This document shows positions 43,934 to 52,919 of a stretch of 64,000 nt of DNA, one piece after another. A program made the position numbers and the translations under genes. This DNA is from Actinomadura rubteroloni (GTDB lineage: Bacteria > Actinomycetota > Actinomycetes > Streptosporangiales > Streptosporangiaceae), in the NCBI RefSeq assembly GCF_002911665.1, contig NZ_MTBP01000002.1, positions 682,001-746,000 of the forward strand, read 5' to 3'. The notes under the pieces are model-generated. The model did no database searches, had not been told where the DNA came from, and was given only the letters and a program-made list of their open reading frames with translations. Every line of letters begins with the position of its first letter. The first letter of the stretch is position 1.

Positions 43934-45148
43934 TTACGGCTGGACCGGAACTCCGCCGCGCCACACCCGCAGCGCCCGCAACCCGAACGACCAGGCGAAC
44001 GCGCCCTCGTGGTCGGCGTCCCACAGCACGATGTCGGCCATCATCCCTGGCGCGAGGGACCCGCGGTCCCCGGCGTGCAGTGCCGCCGCGCCGCCGAGCG
44101 TCGCCGCCCGCAGCGCCTCGGTCACCGACATCTGGTACCGGGCGACGGCGAGGCCGATGACCAGCGGCATCGACGTGATGCCGCACTGGCCGGGGTTGTG
44201 GTCGGTGCCGAGCGCGACGGTCACGCCGCGGTCGAGCATCGCGCGCACCGGCGCGGGCGGACGCGAGGTGTTGAGCCCGCTGCCGGGGCAGACCGTCGCG
44301 GTGACCCCGGCGTGCGCGAGCGCCTTGATGTCGTCGTCGGTGGCCTCGGTGAGCAGGTCCGCGGACGCGCACCCGACCTCGGCCGCGACCTGCGCGCCGC
44401 CGACGCGCTCGTGGGCGCAGGCGTGCATCCGCGCCTTCAGCCCGGCGCGCTTGCCGGTGAGCAGCAGAGCGCGGGCCTCCTCCGCGCTGAAATGGCCCTC
44501 GTCGCAGTAGACGTCGATGGAGTCCGCCCCGGCCTGCGCGGCGTCGCCCGCCCACAGCCGGACGGCCTCGATGTAGTCGCGGCGCCGGCCGAAGAACTCC
44601 GGCGGCAGGATGTGCGCGGCGAGGAACGTCGCGTGGATCCGGGGCATCGACGGCTCGCTCTCCAGCGACCGGAGCATCCGGATGTCGGCCAGCTCGCCGT
44701 CGCGGGTGAGGTGGTAGCCGGTCTTGGCCTCGACGGTCGTGGTGCCCGCGAGGATCCACTGCCGCAGCCGCTCCCGGACGCCGTTGCACAGCGTCCACGG
44801 ATCCGTCCCGCGCGTCACGGTGACGGTGGAGTTCACGCCGCCGCCCGCCGCCGTGATCGCCGAGTTGGACGACCCGCTCGTGCGCATCGCCAGCTCGGCC
44901 CAGCGGTTGCCCGCGTAGACGGGATGGGAGTGGGCGTCGATCAGGCCCGGCGTGACCAGGCCGCCGCCGAGGTTCTCCACATGGTCGACGTCGACGATGT
45001 CGTCGATGATGCCGGGGACGCTCTGCGGCAGGTCCGACGCGGGCCCGGCCCAGACGATCCGGTCGTCGTGGATGAGGACGGCGGCGTTGCTGCAGACGTC
45101 GGTGCCCGTCCAGAGCCTGCCGATGTTCGTCAACAGCCGTACCGTCAT
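43934..45148 (-). CDS. hutI: Imidazolonepropionase
   Basis: HutI opens the imidazolone ring in histidine degradation to give N-formimino-L-glutamate. The 404-residue amidohydrolase has the metal-binding HxH in LIDAHSHPVYAGNR near residue 75, the substrate-binding GTTTVEAKTGYHL segment near 140 and later zinc-site residues in HACAHERVG. The conserved Asp in TDHNPGQC is present as well. Length matches the family. It starts at ATG 45148. No other histidine-utilisation gene is in the window, so in this genome the pathway is split. A 36-bp gap separates it from degV. Confidence 0.95.
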   Translation of the reverse strand: MTVRLLTNIGRLWTGTDVCSNAAVLIHDDRIVWAGPASDLPQSVPGIIDDIVDVDHVENLGGGLVTPGLIDAHSHPVYAGNRWAELAMRTSGSSNSAITAAGGGVNSTVTVTRGTDPWTLCNGVRERLRQWILAGTTTVEAKTGYHLTRDGELADIRMLRSLESEPSMPRIHATFLAAHILPPEFFGRRRDYIEAVRLWAGDAAQAGADSIDVYCDEGHFSAEEARALLLTGKRAGLKARMHACAHERVGGAQVAAEVGCASADLLTEATDDDIKALAHAGVTATVCPGSGLNTSRPPAPVRAMLDRGVTVALGTDHNPGQCGITSMPLVIGLAVARYQMSVTEALRAATLGGAAALHAGDRGSLAPGMMADIVLWDADHEGAFAWSFGLRALRVWRGGVPVQP

Positions 45149-45665
45149 GACATCACCGGCCGGAGGGAGGCAGGGCGCCGCGGCGCGCGGGGGACGTGAC
45201 CGGCGGGAGGTGGAGGACGCCGCCCGCTCTCGATCCGGGACCTGCCATGAGAGGGCCACCTGCTCTCGATCCGGAGCGCCGACTGGGTGCCGGCGGACCA
45301 CCATTGGAGGGACGGGCGGTCGGCCGACCACCACGAGCAACGAGACCGTAGATATCGGTTTCGTCACGGTAGTGTACTGAGGGCCCGGCCGACAACCTCT
45401 GGCCGGAGAACGACCGCGCGACGGCACGGGTTCCCGGTGCGAAGGATCGCGCGCGCCGCGAGGAAGGGTGCCGGAACCGGCGACGCGGCGCGACTTTCAC
45501 GGGCTACCTTCCTCATCACGGGCCGCCCCGTCCGGTGGGACGGAGGGCACCGGCCGCGGACGGGTGAGGTGACCACCACGACGACCGTGCGGAATCCGTT
45601 GTTCACCTTACGGAGGGCCGTCGCGGGGTCAAGCGGAATCGGGAAGATGTCACCGATCGGAAACA
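45149..45665. other. Gene-poor spacer upstream of hutI
   Basis: About 520 bp without a convincing gene. It contains a 13-bp direct repeat (gctctcgatccgg) at 45226-45238 and 45262-45274, and a palindromic gtcggccgac near 45326. AT-rich patches near 45350 may hold the hutI promoter. Small open frames here have no family features and shifting codon bias, so I call none. Confidence 0.6.
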
Positions 45666-45696
45666 GGCCCGGCCCGGGGAAAAACCGGGCCGGGCC
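45666..45696 (-). terminator. hflX terminator
   Basis: A 12-bp perfect stem (GGCCCGGCCCGG with CCGGGCCGGGCC) closes a seven-base GGAAAAA loop, 15 bp after the hflX stop codon. Confidence 0.85.
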
Positions 45697-45710
45697 GTTC
45701 CGTGCGCGGA

Positions 45711-47117
45711 TCAGGTCGCGGCGAGCGCCTCGAACGGCGCCAATTCGGCCGCGAGCGCGGCCGGGACGCGGGCGTGCAGCGCGGTCCCCTCGGCGAGGTG
45801 CTCGGCCGAGTGGACCTCCCCGCGCTCGTGGACGCGCGCGACGAGGTCGCCGCGCCCGTACGGGACGAGCACGTGCACCTCGTGTTCCAGGCCCGGCAGG
45901 TTCTCCTCGATCGCGGCGCGCAGTTCGGCGATGCCCGCGCCGGTCCGCGCGGACACGACGATGCTGCCCGGCTCGCGCCGCCGCAGCCGCGCGATCGTCA
46001 GGTCGTCGGCCGCGTCGGCCTTGTTGATGACGACGAGTTCGGGCAGCCGGTCCGCGCCGATCTCGCGGAACACCTCCCGGACCGCGTCGAGCTGCGCCTC
46101 GGGCTCGGGGTCGGAGCCGTCCACGATGTGCAGGACGAGCCCGGCGTCGGTGACCTCCTCCAGCGTCGAGCGGAACGCCTCGACGAGCTGGTGGGGCAGG
46201 TGCCGGACGAACCCGACGGTGTCGGCGAGCGTGTAGGTCCGCCCGCTCTCGGTCTCGGCGCGCCGGACGGTCGGGTCCAGGGTGGCGAACAGGGCGTCCT
46301 CCACCAGGACCCCGGCGCCGGTGAGCCGGTTGAGCAGGGACGACTTGCCGGCGTTGGTGTACCCGGCGATGGCGACGGCGGGGACGGCGTTGCGCCGCCG
46401 CTCGCCGCGCTTGGTGTCGCGGGACTTGGACATCTCGGCGATCTCGCGGCGCAGCTTGGCCATGCGGGTGCGGATGCGCCGCCGGTCCAGCTCGATCTTG
46501 GTCTCACCGGGGCCGCGACCGCCGATGCCGACGCCGCCCGCCGCGCGGCCGCCGACCTGGCGCGACAGGTTGCCGCCCCAGCCGCGCAGGCGCGGCAGCA
46601 GGTAGTCGAGCTGGGCCAGCTCGACCTGCGCCTTGCCCTCGCGGCTCTTGGCGTGCTGGGCGAAGATGTCGAGGATGAGGGCGGTCCGGTCGATGACCTT
46701 GACCTGGACGACGTCCTCCAGGTGGCGGAGCTGGCCGGGGGCCAGTTCGCCGTCGCAGATGACGGTGTCGGCACCGGTCGCGATGACGACGTCGCGCAGC
46801 TCGGCGGCCTTGCCGGAGCCGATGTAGGTGGCGGGGTCGGGCCGGGAGCGGCGCTGGACGAGCCCCTCCAGGACCTCCGAGCCGGCGGTCTCGGCGAGCA
46901 GGGCCAGTTCGCGCAGCGAGTTGTCGGCCTGCTCGGCGGTGCCGTCGGTCCAGACGCCGACGAGGACGACGCGCTCCAGCCGCAGGGACCGGTACTCGAC
47001 CTCGGTGACGTCGGTCAGTTCGGTGGAGAGCCCGGCGACGCGGCGCAGCGCGCGGCGGTCGTCGAGGTCGAGCTCGCCGGTCAGGGGCTCGAAGTCTTCG
47101 TTGAAAGTCTGAGTCAT
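45711..47117 (-). CDS. hflX: GTPase HflX
   Basis: HflX is a ribosome-splitting and rescue GTPase. The 468-residue protein has an N-terminal HflX domain (GSGKAAELRDVV near residue 100), a coiled-coil linker with the family segment GGRGPGETKIELDRRRIRTRMAKLRRE, and a G domain. G1 is AGYTNAGKSSLLNRL near residue 255, G3 is DTVGF, and G4 is NKAD near 360. A C-terminal domain of about 70 residues follows. Start ATG 47117 is followed by an acidic stretch (NEDFEPLTGELDLDD). It is divergent from the malate synthase gene. Confidence 0.97.
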   Translation of the reverse strand: MTQTFNEDFEPLTGELDLDDRRALRRVAGLSTELTDVTEVEYRSLRLERVVLVGVWTDGTAEQADNSLRELALLAETAGSEVLEGLVQRRSRPDPATYIGSGKAAELRDVVIATGADTVICDGELAPGQLRHLEDVVQVKVIDRTALILDIFAQHAKSREGKAQVELAQLDYLLPRLRGWGGNLSRQVGGRAAGGVGIGGRGPGETKIELDRRRIRTRMAKLRREIAEMSKSRDTKRGERRRNAVPAVAIAGYTNAGKSSLLNRLTGAGVLVEDALFATLDPTVRRAETESGRTYTLADTVGFVRHLPHQLVEAFRSTLEEVTDAGLVLHIVDGSDPEPEAQLDAVREVFREIGADRLPELVVINKADAADDLTIARLRRREPGSIVVSARTGAGIAELRAAIEENLPGLEHEVHVLVPYGRGDLVARVHERGEVHSAEHLAEGTALHARVPAALAAELAPFEALAAT

Positions 47118-47239
47118 ATGTCCTCTGGTAACGCCGCGGGGCGGCTGTCTCTTCCCCCGGATGGTCTCACGCTGGGGTGATGCCGGGCCATCCGATTAGC
47201 GGCCGGGCGCACGGGGAGGTCCGGGAGGGATGGGGGCCT

Positions 47240-47269
47240 TTGACCCCGCCGTACCGCCCCGAGTACCGT
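47240..47269 (+). promoter_or_regulatory. Malate synthase promoter
   Basis: TTGACC (47240-47245) and TACCGT (47264-47269) are separated by 18 bp. The expected start point near 47276 lies just before the palindromic operator. Confidence 0.55.
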
Positions 47270-47291
47270 TCTCCACATAACAGAAGTGAAA

Positions 47292-47306
47292 TTTCGCTAT
47301 ACGAAA
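47292..47306. promoter_or_regulatory. Palindromic operator in the aceB leader
   Basis: TTTCG-CTATA-CGAAA is a perfect 5-bp inverted repeat in the 5' leader, between the predicted promoter and the start codon. Its position downstream of the start point suits a repressor, plausibly one of the IclR type that controls glyoxylate genes elsewhere, but that regulator is not identified. Confidence 0.55.
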
Positions 47307-47317
47307 GGGCAGGGAAG

Positions 47318-48925
47318 ATGGCTGCACGCGACGGGCTTGAGGTCACCGGCCCCCTCGGGGATCGCTACGACGAGATCCTCACCCCCGAGGCGCTCGACCT
47401 GGTCGCCGTCCTCCACCGCGAGTTCGGCGCCCGCCGCAAGGAACTCCTGAAGGCCCGCGCGGAGCGGCAGGAGCGGCTGTCGGCGGGCGGCACGCTGGAC
47501 TTCCTGCCCGACACCGCGGCCGTCCGCGCCGACGACTCCTGGCGCGTGAACGAGCCCGGCAAGGGCCTGGAGGACCGGCGCGTCGAGATCACCGGCCCGA
47601 CCGACCGCAAGATGACCATCAACGCGCTCAACTCCGGCGCGAAGGTCTGGCTGGCCGACTTCGAGGACGCCAACACCCCGCTCTGGACGAACATGATCGA
47701 GGGGCAGCTCAGCCTGCGCGACGCCCTCGACCGCACGATCGACTTCACCGACGCCAAGTCGGGCAAGTCCTACGCGCTCAAGGCCGACGAGGAGCTGGCG
47801 ACGATCGTCGTCCGGCCGCGCGGCTGGCACATGGAGGAGAAGCACGTCCTGGTGGACGGCGAGCCGATCTCCGGGTCGCTGTTCGACTTCGCGCTCTACT
47901 TCTTCCACTGCGCGCGCCGCCAGCTCGCCAAGGGCAAGGGCCCGTACTTCTACCTGCCGAAGATGGAGAGCCACCTGGAGGCCCGCCTCTGGAACGACGT
48001 CTTCAACCTGGCGCAGGACGAGCTGGAGATCCCGCGCGGCACGATCCGCGCGACCGTCCTCATCGAGACGATCCCGGCCGCGTTCGAGATGGAGGAGATC
48101 CTCTACGAGCTGCGCGACCACTCGGCGGGCCTGAACGCGGGCCGCTGGGACTACCTGTTCTCGGTGATCAAGAAGTTCCGGGACCGGGGCGCGGACTTCG
48201 TCCTGCCCGAGCGCAACGCGATCACGATGACGGCGCCGTTCATGCGCGCCTACACCGAGCTGCTGGTCCGCACGTGCCACAAGCGCGGCGCGCACGCGAT
48301 CGGCGGCATGGCGGCGTTCATCCCGTCCCGCAAGGACGCCGAGGTGAACAAGGTCGCGCTGGAGAAGGTCCGGGCGGACAAGACGCGCGAGTCGGGCGAC
48401 GGCTTCGACGGTTCGTGGGTCGCGCACCCCGACCTCGTCCCGGTGTGCCGCGAGGTGTTCGACGGCGTCCTCGGCGACAAGCCGAACCAGCGCGACCGGC
48501 TCCGCGAGGAGGTCAAGGTCGCGGCGGCCGACCTGCTGAACATCAAGGCCACGCCGGGCGACATCACCGAGGCGGGCCTGCGCGGCAACGTCGACGTGGC
48601 GCTGCGCTACCTCGCGACCTGGCTGGACGGCGCGGGCGCCGTCGCGATCCACAACCTGATGGAGGACGCGGCGACCGCCGAGATCTCCCGCTCGCAGGTC
48701 TGGCAGTGGATCTACAACGGCGTCGTCACCGCCGAGGGCCAGAAGATCACCAAGGAGTGGGTGGAGCAGATCCTCGACGAGGAGCTGGCCAAGATCCGCA
48801 CCGAGCTGGGCGACGCGTTCAACGAGCCGCGCTACAACCAGGCGGTGGCCCTGTTCAAGGAGGTCACGCTCGCCGACGAGTACTCCGAGTTCCTCACCAC
48901 GCCGGCGTACGTGCGTTTCCCGTAA
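47318..48925 (+). CDS. aceB: Malate synthase A
   Basis: Malate synthase condenses glyoxylate with acetyl-CoA to give malate, closing the glyoxylate shunt. The 535-residue protein is the A isoform: [14 protein letters not shown] near residue 110, [13 protein letters not shown] near 165, and the family signature [15 protein letters not shown] then [28 protein letters not shown] near 235-275. A C-terminal helical plug contains the catalytic Asp region ([30 protein letters not shown]). ATG 47318 follows AGGGAAG. Downstream glcDEF would supply its glyoxylate. A terminator-like hairpin separates it from glcD, so cotranscription may be partial. Confidence 0.97.
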   Translation: MAARDGLEVTGPLGDRYDEILTPEALDLVAVLHREFGARRKELLKARAERQERLSAGGTLDFLPDTAAVRADDSWRVNEPGKGLEDRRVEITGPTDRKMTINALNSGAKVWLADFEDANTPLWTNMIEGQLSLRDALDRTIDFTDAKSGKSYALKADEELATIVVRPRGWHMEEKHVLVDGEPISGSLFDFALYFFHCARRQLAKGKGPYFYLPKMESHLEARLWNDVFNLAQDELEIPRGTIRATVLIETIPAAFEMEEILYELRDHSAGLNAGRWDYLFSVIKKFRDRGADFVLPERNAITMTAPFMRAYTELLVRTCHKRGAHAIGGMAAFIPSRKDAEVNKVALEKVRADKTRESGDGFDGSWVAHPDLVPVCREVFDGVLGDKPNQRDRLREEVKVAAADLLNIKATPGDITEAGLRGNVDVALRYLATWLDGAGAVAIHNLMEDAATAEISRSQVWQWIYNGVVTAEGQKITKEWVEQILDEELAKIRTELGDAFNEPRYNQAVALFKEVTLADEYSEFLTTPAYVRFP

Positions 48926-48933
48926 GGCCGAGC

Positions 48934-48965
48934 CGCCCGGCCGCCCCGTCGCGGGCGGCCGGGCG
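48934..48965 (+). terminator. Hairpin between aceB and glcD
   Basis: A 13-bp perfect stem (CGCCCGGCCGCCC with GGGCGGCCGGGCG) with a six-base loop lies 9 bp after the aceB stop and 25 bp before glcD. It lacks a T-run, so partial read-through into glcDEF is possible. Confidence 0.7.
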
Positions 48966-48990
48966 TCCGCAAGCCCCCCGGAAGGCGAGC

Positions 48991-50442
48991 ATGAGCACTT
49001 CGCTGGATCGGCTGGCCGCGCGGTGCGCGGCGCTCCTCGGCCCGGACGCCGTGATCGGCGATCCGGTGCGGCTGCGCACCTACGAGTGCGACGGATTGAC
49101 GACCCACCGGGCGGCGCCGGGCCTGGTGGTGCTGCCGGAGTCGGCGGAGCAGGTGGCGGCGATCGTGCGGGCGTGCGCGGCCGAGGGCGTCCCGTACGTG
49201 GCGCGCGGGTCGGGGACGGGCCTGTCGGGCGGCGCGCTCCCCCGCACCGACGGCGTGCTGATCGTGACGTCCCGGATGCGCCGCATCCTGGAGATCGACA
49301 TCCCGAACCAGCGGGCCGTGGTCGAGCCCGGCGTGATCAACCTGGACGTGTCGCGGGCCGTCCGGCCGCACGGGTACTACTTCGCGCCGGACCCGTCCAG
49401 CCAGCAGATCTGCTCGGTCGGCGGGAACGTCGCGGAGAACTCGGGCGGAGCGCACTGCCTCAAATACGGCTTCACCGCGCACCACGTGCTCGCGTGCGAG
49501 GTCGTCACGCCGGACGGCGAGATCGTCCAGCTCGGCGAGGGGCCGGGCTACGACCTGCTCGGCGTGTTCGTCGGCGCCGAGGGCACGCTGGGCATCACCA
49601 CCAAGATCACGGTGAAGCTGACGCGGGTGCCCGAGACCGTCCGGACGCTGCTGGCCGCGTTCGACTCCATCGAGGCCGGCGGGACGGCCGTGTCGGCGAT
49701 CATCGGCGCGGGCGTGGTTCCCGCCGCGATCGAGATGATGGACGCGCTCGCGATCGAGGCCGCCGAGGCCGCCGTCGGCTGCGGCTATCCCGACGGCGCC
49801 GGCGCGGTGCTGATCGTGGAGCTGGACGGCCCGGACGGCGAGGTCGCCCACCAGTTCGACCAGGTCGAGCGCCTGTGCCGGGACGCGGGCGCGTTCGAGG
49901 TCCGGGTCGCGGCCGACGACGCCGAGCGCGCGCTGATCTGGACGGGCCGCAAGTCCGCGTTCGCCGCCGTCGGCCGGATCAGCCCCGCCTACCTCGTCCA
50001 GGACGGCGTGATCCCGCGCACCGCGCTGCCCGGCGTCCTCGCCCGGATCGACGCGCTGTCGGCGGCGTCGGGCGTGCGCGTCGCGAACGTGTTCCACGCG
50101 GGCGACGGCAACCTGCACCCGCTCGTGCTGTTCGACGACGCCGAGGAGGGCGCGGCCGAACGCGCGGAGGAGGTGTCCGGCGCGATCCTCGACCTGTGCG
50201 TGGAGCACGGCGGGTCGATCACCGGCGAGCACGGCGTCGGCGTGGACAAGGCCCGCTACATGCCGCGCATGTTCACCGCCGAGGACCTGGACACCATGCA
50301 GATGGTCCGGTGCGGATTCGACCCGACGGGCCTGTGCAACCCGGGGAAGGTGTTCCCGACGCCCCGGCTGTGCGGGGAGGTCCCGGGCGTGCGCAAGGGC
50401 CCGCATCCGCTGGTCGCCGAGGGGAAGGCGGAGCTGTTCTGA
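48991..50442 (+). CDS. glcD: Glycolate oxidase FAD-binding subunit GlcD
   Basis: This 483-residue FAD-linked oxidoreductase of the glycolate/D-lactate dehydrogenase family oxidises glycolate to glyoxylate. It has the FAD-binding PCMH domain (residues 35-215), with VARGSGTGLSGGALP near residue 72 and GGNVAENSGGAHCLKYG near 145. The FAD-oxidase C-terminal domain includes HAGDGNLHPLVLFDDAEE near 370 and HGGSITGEHGVGVDKA near 410, the catalytic region of the family. It is the first gene of glcDEF; its stop overlaps the glcE start by one base (TGATG). Confidence 0.93.
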   Translation: MSTSLDRLAARCAALLGPDAVIGDPVRLRTYECDGLTTHRAAPGLVVLPESAEQVAAIVRACAAEGVPYVARGSGTGLSGGALPRTDGVLIVTSRMRRILEIDIPNQRAVVEPGVINLDVSRAVRPHGYYFAPDPSSQQICSVGGNVAENSGGAHCLKYGFTAHHVLACEVVTPDGEIVQLGEGPGYDLLGVFVGAEGTLGITTKITVKLTRVPETVRTLLAAFDSIEAGGTAVSAIIGAGVVPAAIEMMDALAIEAAEAAVGCGYPDGAGAVLIVELDGPDGEVAHQFDQVERLCRDAGAFEVRVAADDAERALIWTGRKSAFAAVGRISPAYLVQDGVIPRTALPGVLARIDALSAASGVRVANVFHAGDGNLHPLVLFDDAEEGAAERAEEVSGAILDLCVEHGGSITGEHGVGVDKARYMPRMFTAEDLDTMQMVRCGFDPTGLCNPGKVFPTPRLCGEVPGVRKGPHPLVAEGKAELF

Positions 50443-51632
50443 TGGACGCGCTGGACGCGCTGGCCGGGGCGTGCGCCGACGTCCGCCCCGCCGCACCCGA
50501 AGAGGGCGTGCTCGGGGTCGCCCCCCGGTTCGTCGCCGCCCCCGCGACGGTCGAGGAGGCGTCGGCGCTGCTGCGCGCGGCGGCCGGCCACGGGCTCGCG
50601 GTCGTCGCGCGCGGCGGCGAGACCCGCCTGGACTGGGGTCCGCCGCCCGCCCGCTGCGACCTGCTCGTGGACACGCGGCGCCTCGACCGGATCGTGGAGC
50701 ACGCGGCGGGCGACCTGGTGGTGACGGCCGAGGCCGGGGTGCCGCTGGACGTCCTGAACGCGGCGCTCGCCGAGCACGGCCAGCGGCTCGCGCTCGACGG
50801 CGCGCCGCCGGGGAGCACGGTCGGCGGGACGGTCGCGGCGGGCGCCGCCGGGCCACTGCGCCTGCTCTACGGGACGCCGCGCGATCTCGTCATCGGGCTG
50901 ACGATCGTCCGGGCGGACGGGACGGTCGCGCGCTCGGGCGGCAAGGTCGTGAAGAACGTCGCGGGCTACGACCTCGGACGGTTGTTCGCGGGCTCGTTCG
51001 GCACGCTCGGCCTGATCGTGTCCGCGACGTTCCGGCTGCACCCGCTGCCCGCCGCTCGCGCGTTCGTTTCCCAGACCTACGGCAGCGCGGCGGAGGCGTA
51101 CGACGCCGTCCACGCGGTGCTGCACGGCCAGGCAGCGGCGGCGGCGATCGAGTGCGCGACGACGCCCGGCGCGGGGTACCGCGTGGACGTCCTGCTGGAG
51201 GGCGTCGCCGAGGCGCTGCCCGCGCGCGCCGACCGCGTCGCGTCCCTGATCGGCGGGACGGTCGCGGCGACCGCCCCGGACGGCTGGGGCGCCTACCCGG
51301 ACGGCTCCACGCTCGTCGAGACGTCCGTCCCGCCCGCGTCGCTGAAGGACCTGCTCACCGGCCCGCACGCGGAGACCGCCGCGCTGACCTGGTCGGCGAG
51401 CGGCCACGGCTGGGCCGGGCTGCCCGCCGGGACGGCCCCCGAACGCGTCGTGGACGTCCTGGCGGCGCTGCGCGGCGTCGGCGGGGCGGTCGTGCGGTTC
51501 GCGCCCGAGGACGTCCGCGCGGCCGTGGACGTCTGGGGCTCCGTCCCGGCACTGGCGCTGATGCGGCGCGTCAAGGACCAGTTCGATCCGGAGCACCGGC
51601 TGTCCCCGGGGCGTTTCGCGGGAGGAATCTGA
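50442..51632 (+). CDS. glcE: Glycolate oxidase subunit GlcE
   Basis: This is the 396-residue second FAD-binding subunit of the glycolate oxidase complex. The PCMH-type FAD domain shows VVARGGETRLDWG, then LALDGAPPGSTVGGTVAAGAAGPLRLLYG near 120-150 and SGGKVVKNVAGYDLGRLFAGSFGTLGLI near 165-190, all typical of GlcE. The C-terminal half is poorly conserved, ending in RVKDQFDPEHRLSPGRF, the final motif of the family. Translation is coupled to glcD by a one-base overlap and to glcF in the same way (stop TGA, start ATG). Confidence 0.92.
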   Translation: MDALDALAGACADVRPAAPEEGVLGVAPRFVAAPATVEEASALLRAAAGHGLAVVARGGETRLDWGPPPARCDLLVDTRRLDRIVEHAAGDLVVTAEAGVPLDVLNAALAEHGQRLALDGAPPGSTVGGTVAAGAAGPLRLLYGTPRDLVIGLTIVRADGTVARSGGKVVKNVAGYDLGRLFAGSFGTLGLIVSATFRLHPLPAARAFVSQTYGSAAEAYDAVHAVLHGQAAAAAIECATTPGAGYRVDVLLEGVAEALPARADRVASLIGGTVAATAPDGWGAYPDGSTLVETSVPPASLKDLLTGPHAETAALTWSASGHGWAGLPAGTAPERVVDVLAALRGVGGAVVRFAPEDVRAAVDVWGSVPALALMRRVKDQFDPEHRLSPGRFAGGI

Positions 51633-52909
51633 TGGACGCCGAGACGCCGCGCGACAGGCAGAACCTGCTGGGCGACTGCGTCCACTGCGGGTTCTGTCTT
51701 CCGACGTGTCCCACGTACGTGCTGTGGGGCGAGGAGATGGACTCCCCGCGCGGGCGCATCCACCTCATGGCCCAGCGCGAGGAGGGCGCTCCGCTCGCGC
51801 CGATGGTGCAGCACTTCGACCAGTGCCTCGGGTGCATGGCGTGCGTGACGGCGTGCCCGTCCGGCGTCCAGTACGACCGGCTCATCGAGACGACGCGCGC
51901 CGAGGTGGAGGACGAGCACCCGAGGCCGCTGCGCGAACGCGTCCTGCGCGAGGCGGTGTTCCGGCTGTTCCCCTACCGGCGGCGGCTGCGGGCCGTGCGC
52001 GGGCCGCTGCGTCTCTACCAGCGGTCGGGGCTGCCCGCGCTGGTGCGCCGCAGCGGCGTGCTGGAGCGGATCTCGCCGACGCTGGCCGCGATGGAACGGC
52101 TCGCGCCGCCGCTCGGCCCGGCGCCCCGGCTGCCCGAGCGCGTCGCGGCGCGCGGCGGACGGCGTGCGACCGTCGGGATGCTGACCGGCTGCGTGCAGGG
52201 CGAGTTCTTCCCCGGCGTCAACGCGGCGACCGCGCGCGTGCTGGCGCTGGAGGGCTGCGACGTCGTCATCCCGCGCGACCAGGGCTGCTGCGGCGCGCTG
52301 TCGCTGCACTCCGGACGCGCCGAAGAGGCCGCCGCGTTCGCCCGCGCGACGATCGAGACGTTCGAGTCCGTGGACGTCGTCGTCGTGAACGCGGCGGGCT
52401 GCGGGTCGTCCATGAAGGAGTACGCGGACGTTCTGGCGGGCGACCCCGCGTGGGCGCGGCGCGCGGCGGCGGTCGCGGCCAAGACCCGCGACTTCGCCGA
52501 GTTCGTGGACGAGCTGGGTCCGCGCGCCGAACGCCACCCGGTGCCCGCGACCGTCGCCTACCACGACGCGTGCCACCTGTCCCATGCGCAGCGGATCCGC
52601 AGCCAGCCCCGGCGGCTGCTCGCGGGGATCCCGGAGCTGACCGTCCGGGAGATCGCCGACCCGGACGTCTGCTGCGGCTCGGCCGGGACCTACAACCTGT
52701 TCCAGCCCGAGGCCGCCGCGCAGCTCGGCGACCGCAAGGCGGGGACGGTCCGCGCGACCGGCGCCGAACTGCTCGTCGCCGCCAACCCCGGCTGCTCGCT
52801 CCAGATCGCGACCGCCCTGCGCCGCCAGGGCACCGACATCGCCGTCGCGCACACCGCGCAGGTGCTGGACGCGTCGCTGCGCGGCCTCGGTCGCGCCGCG
52901 CTGCTCTGA
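51632..52909 (+). CDS. glcF: Glycolate oxidase iron-sulfur subunit GlcF
   Basis: This 425-residue subunit passes electrons from the FAD subunits to the respiratory chain. Two 4Fe-4S clusters are bound by CVHCGFCLPTCPTY near residue 16 and CLGCMACVTACPSG near 66. Two CCG domains follow, with motifs DQGCCGALSLHSG and DVCCGSAGTYNLF, plus HDACHLSHAQRI between them. The arrangement matches GlcF exactly. The start ATG has GGAGGAA close upstream inside glcE. It is the last gene of glcDEF; a HAD hydrolase follows 10 bp later on the same strand. Confidence 0.94.
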   Translation: MDAETPRDRQNLLGDCVHCGFCLPTCPTYVLWGEEMDSPRGRIHLMAQREEGAPLAPMVQHFDQCLGCMACVTACPSGVQYDRLIETTRAEVEDEHPRPLRERVLREAVFRLFPYRRRLRAVRGPLRLYQRSGLPALVRRSGVLERISPTLAAMERLAPPLGPAPRLPERVAARGGRRATVGMLTGCVQGEFFPGVNAATARVLALEGCDVVIPRDQGCCGALSLHSGRAEEAAAFARATIETFESVDVVVVNAAGCGSSMKEYADVLAGDPAWARRAAAVAAKTRDFAEFVDELGPRAERHPVPATVAYHDACHLSHAQRIRSQPRRLLAGIPELTVREIADPDVCCGSAGTYNLFQPEAAAQLGDRKAGTVRATGAELLVAANPGCSLQIATALRRQGTDIAVAHTAQVLDASLRGLGRAALL

Positions 52910-52919
52910 AAGGGCGTAC

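Noticed and set aside
45364-45606. 80-residue minus-strand open frame in the hutI spacer
   Set aside because: No ribosome-binding site, family feature or coding-like third-position bias stands out.
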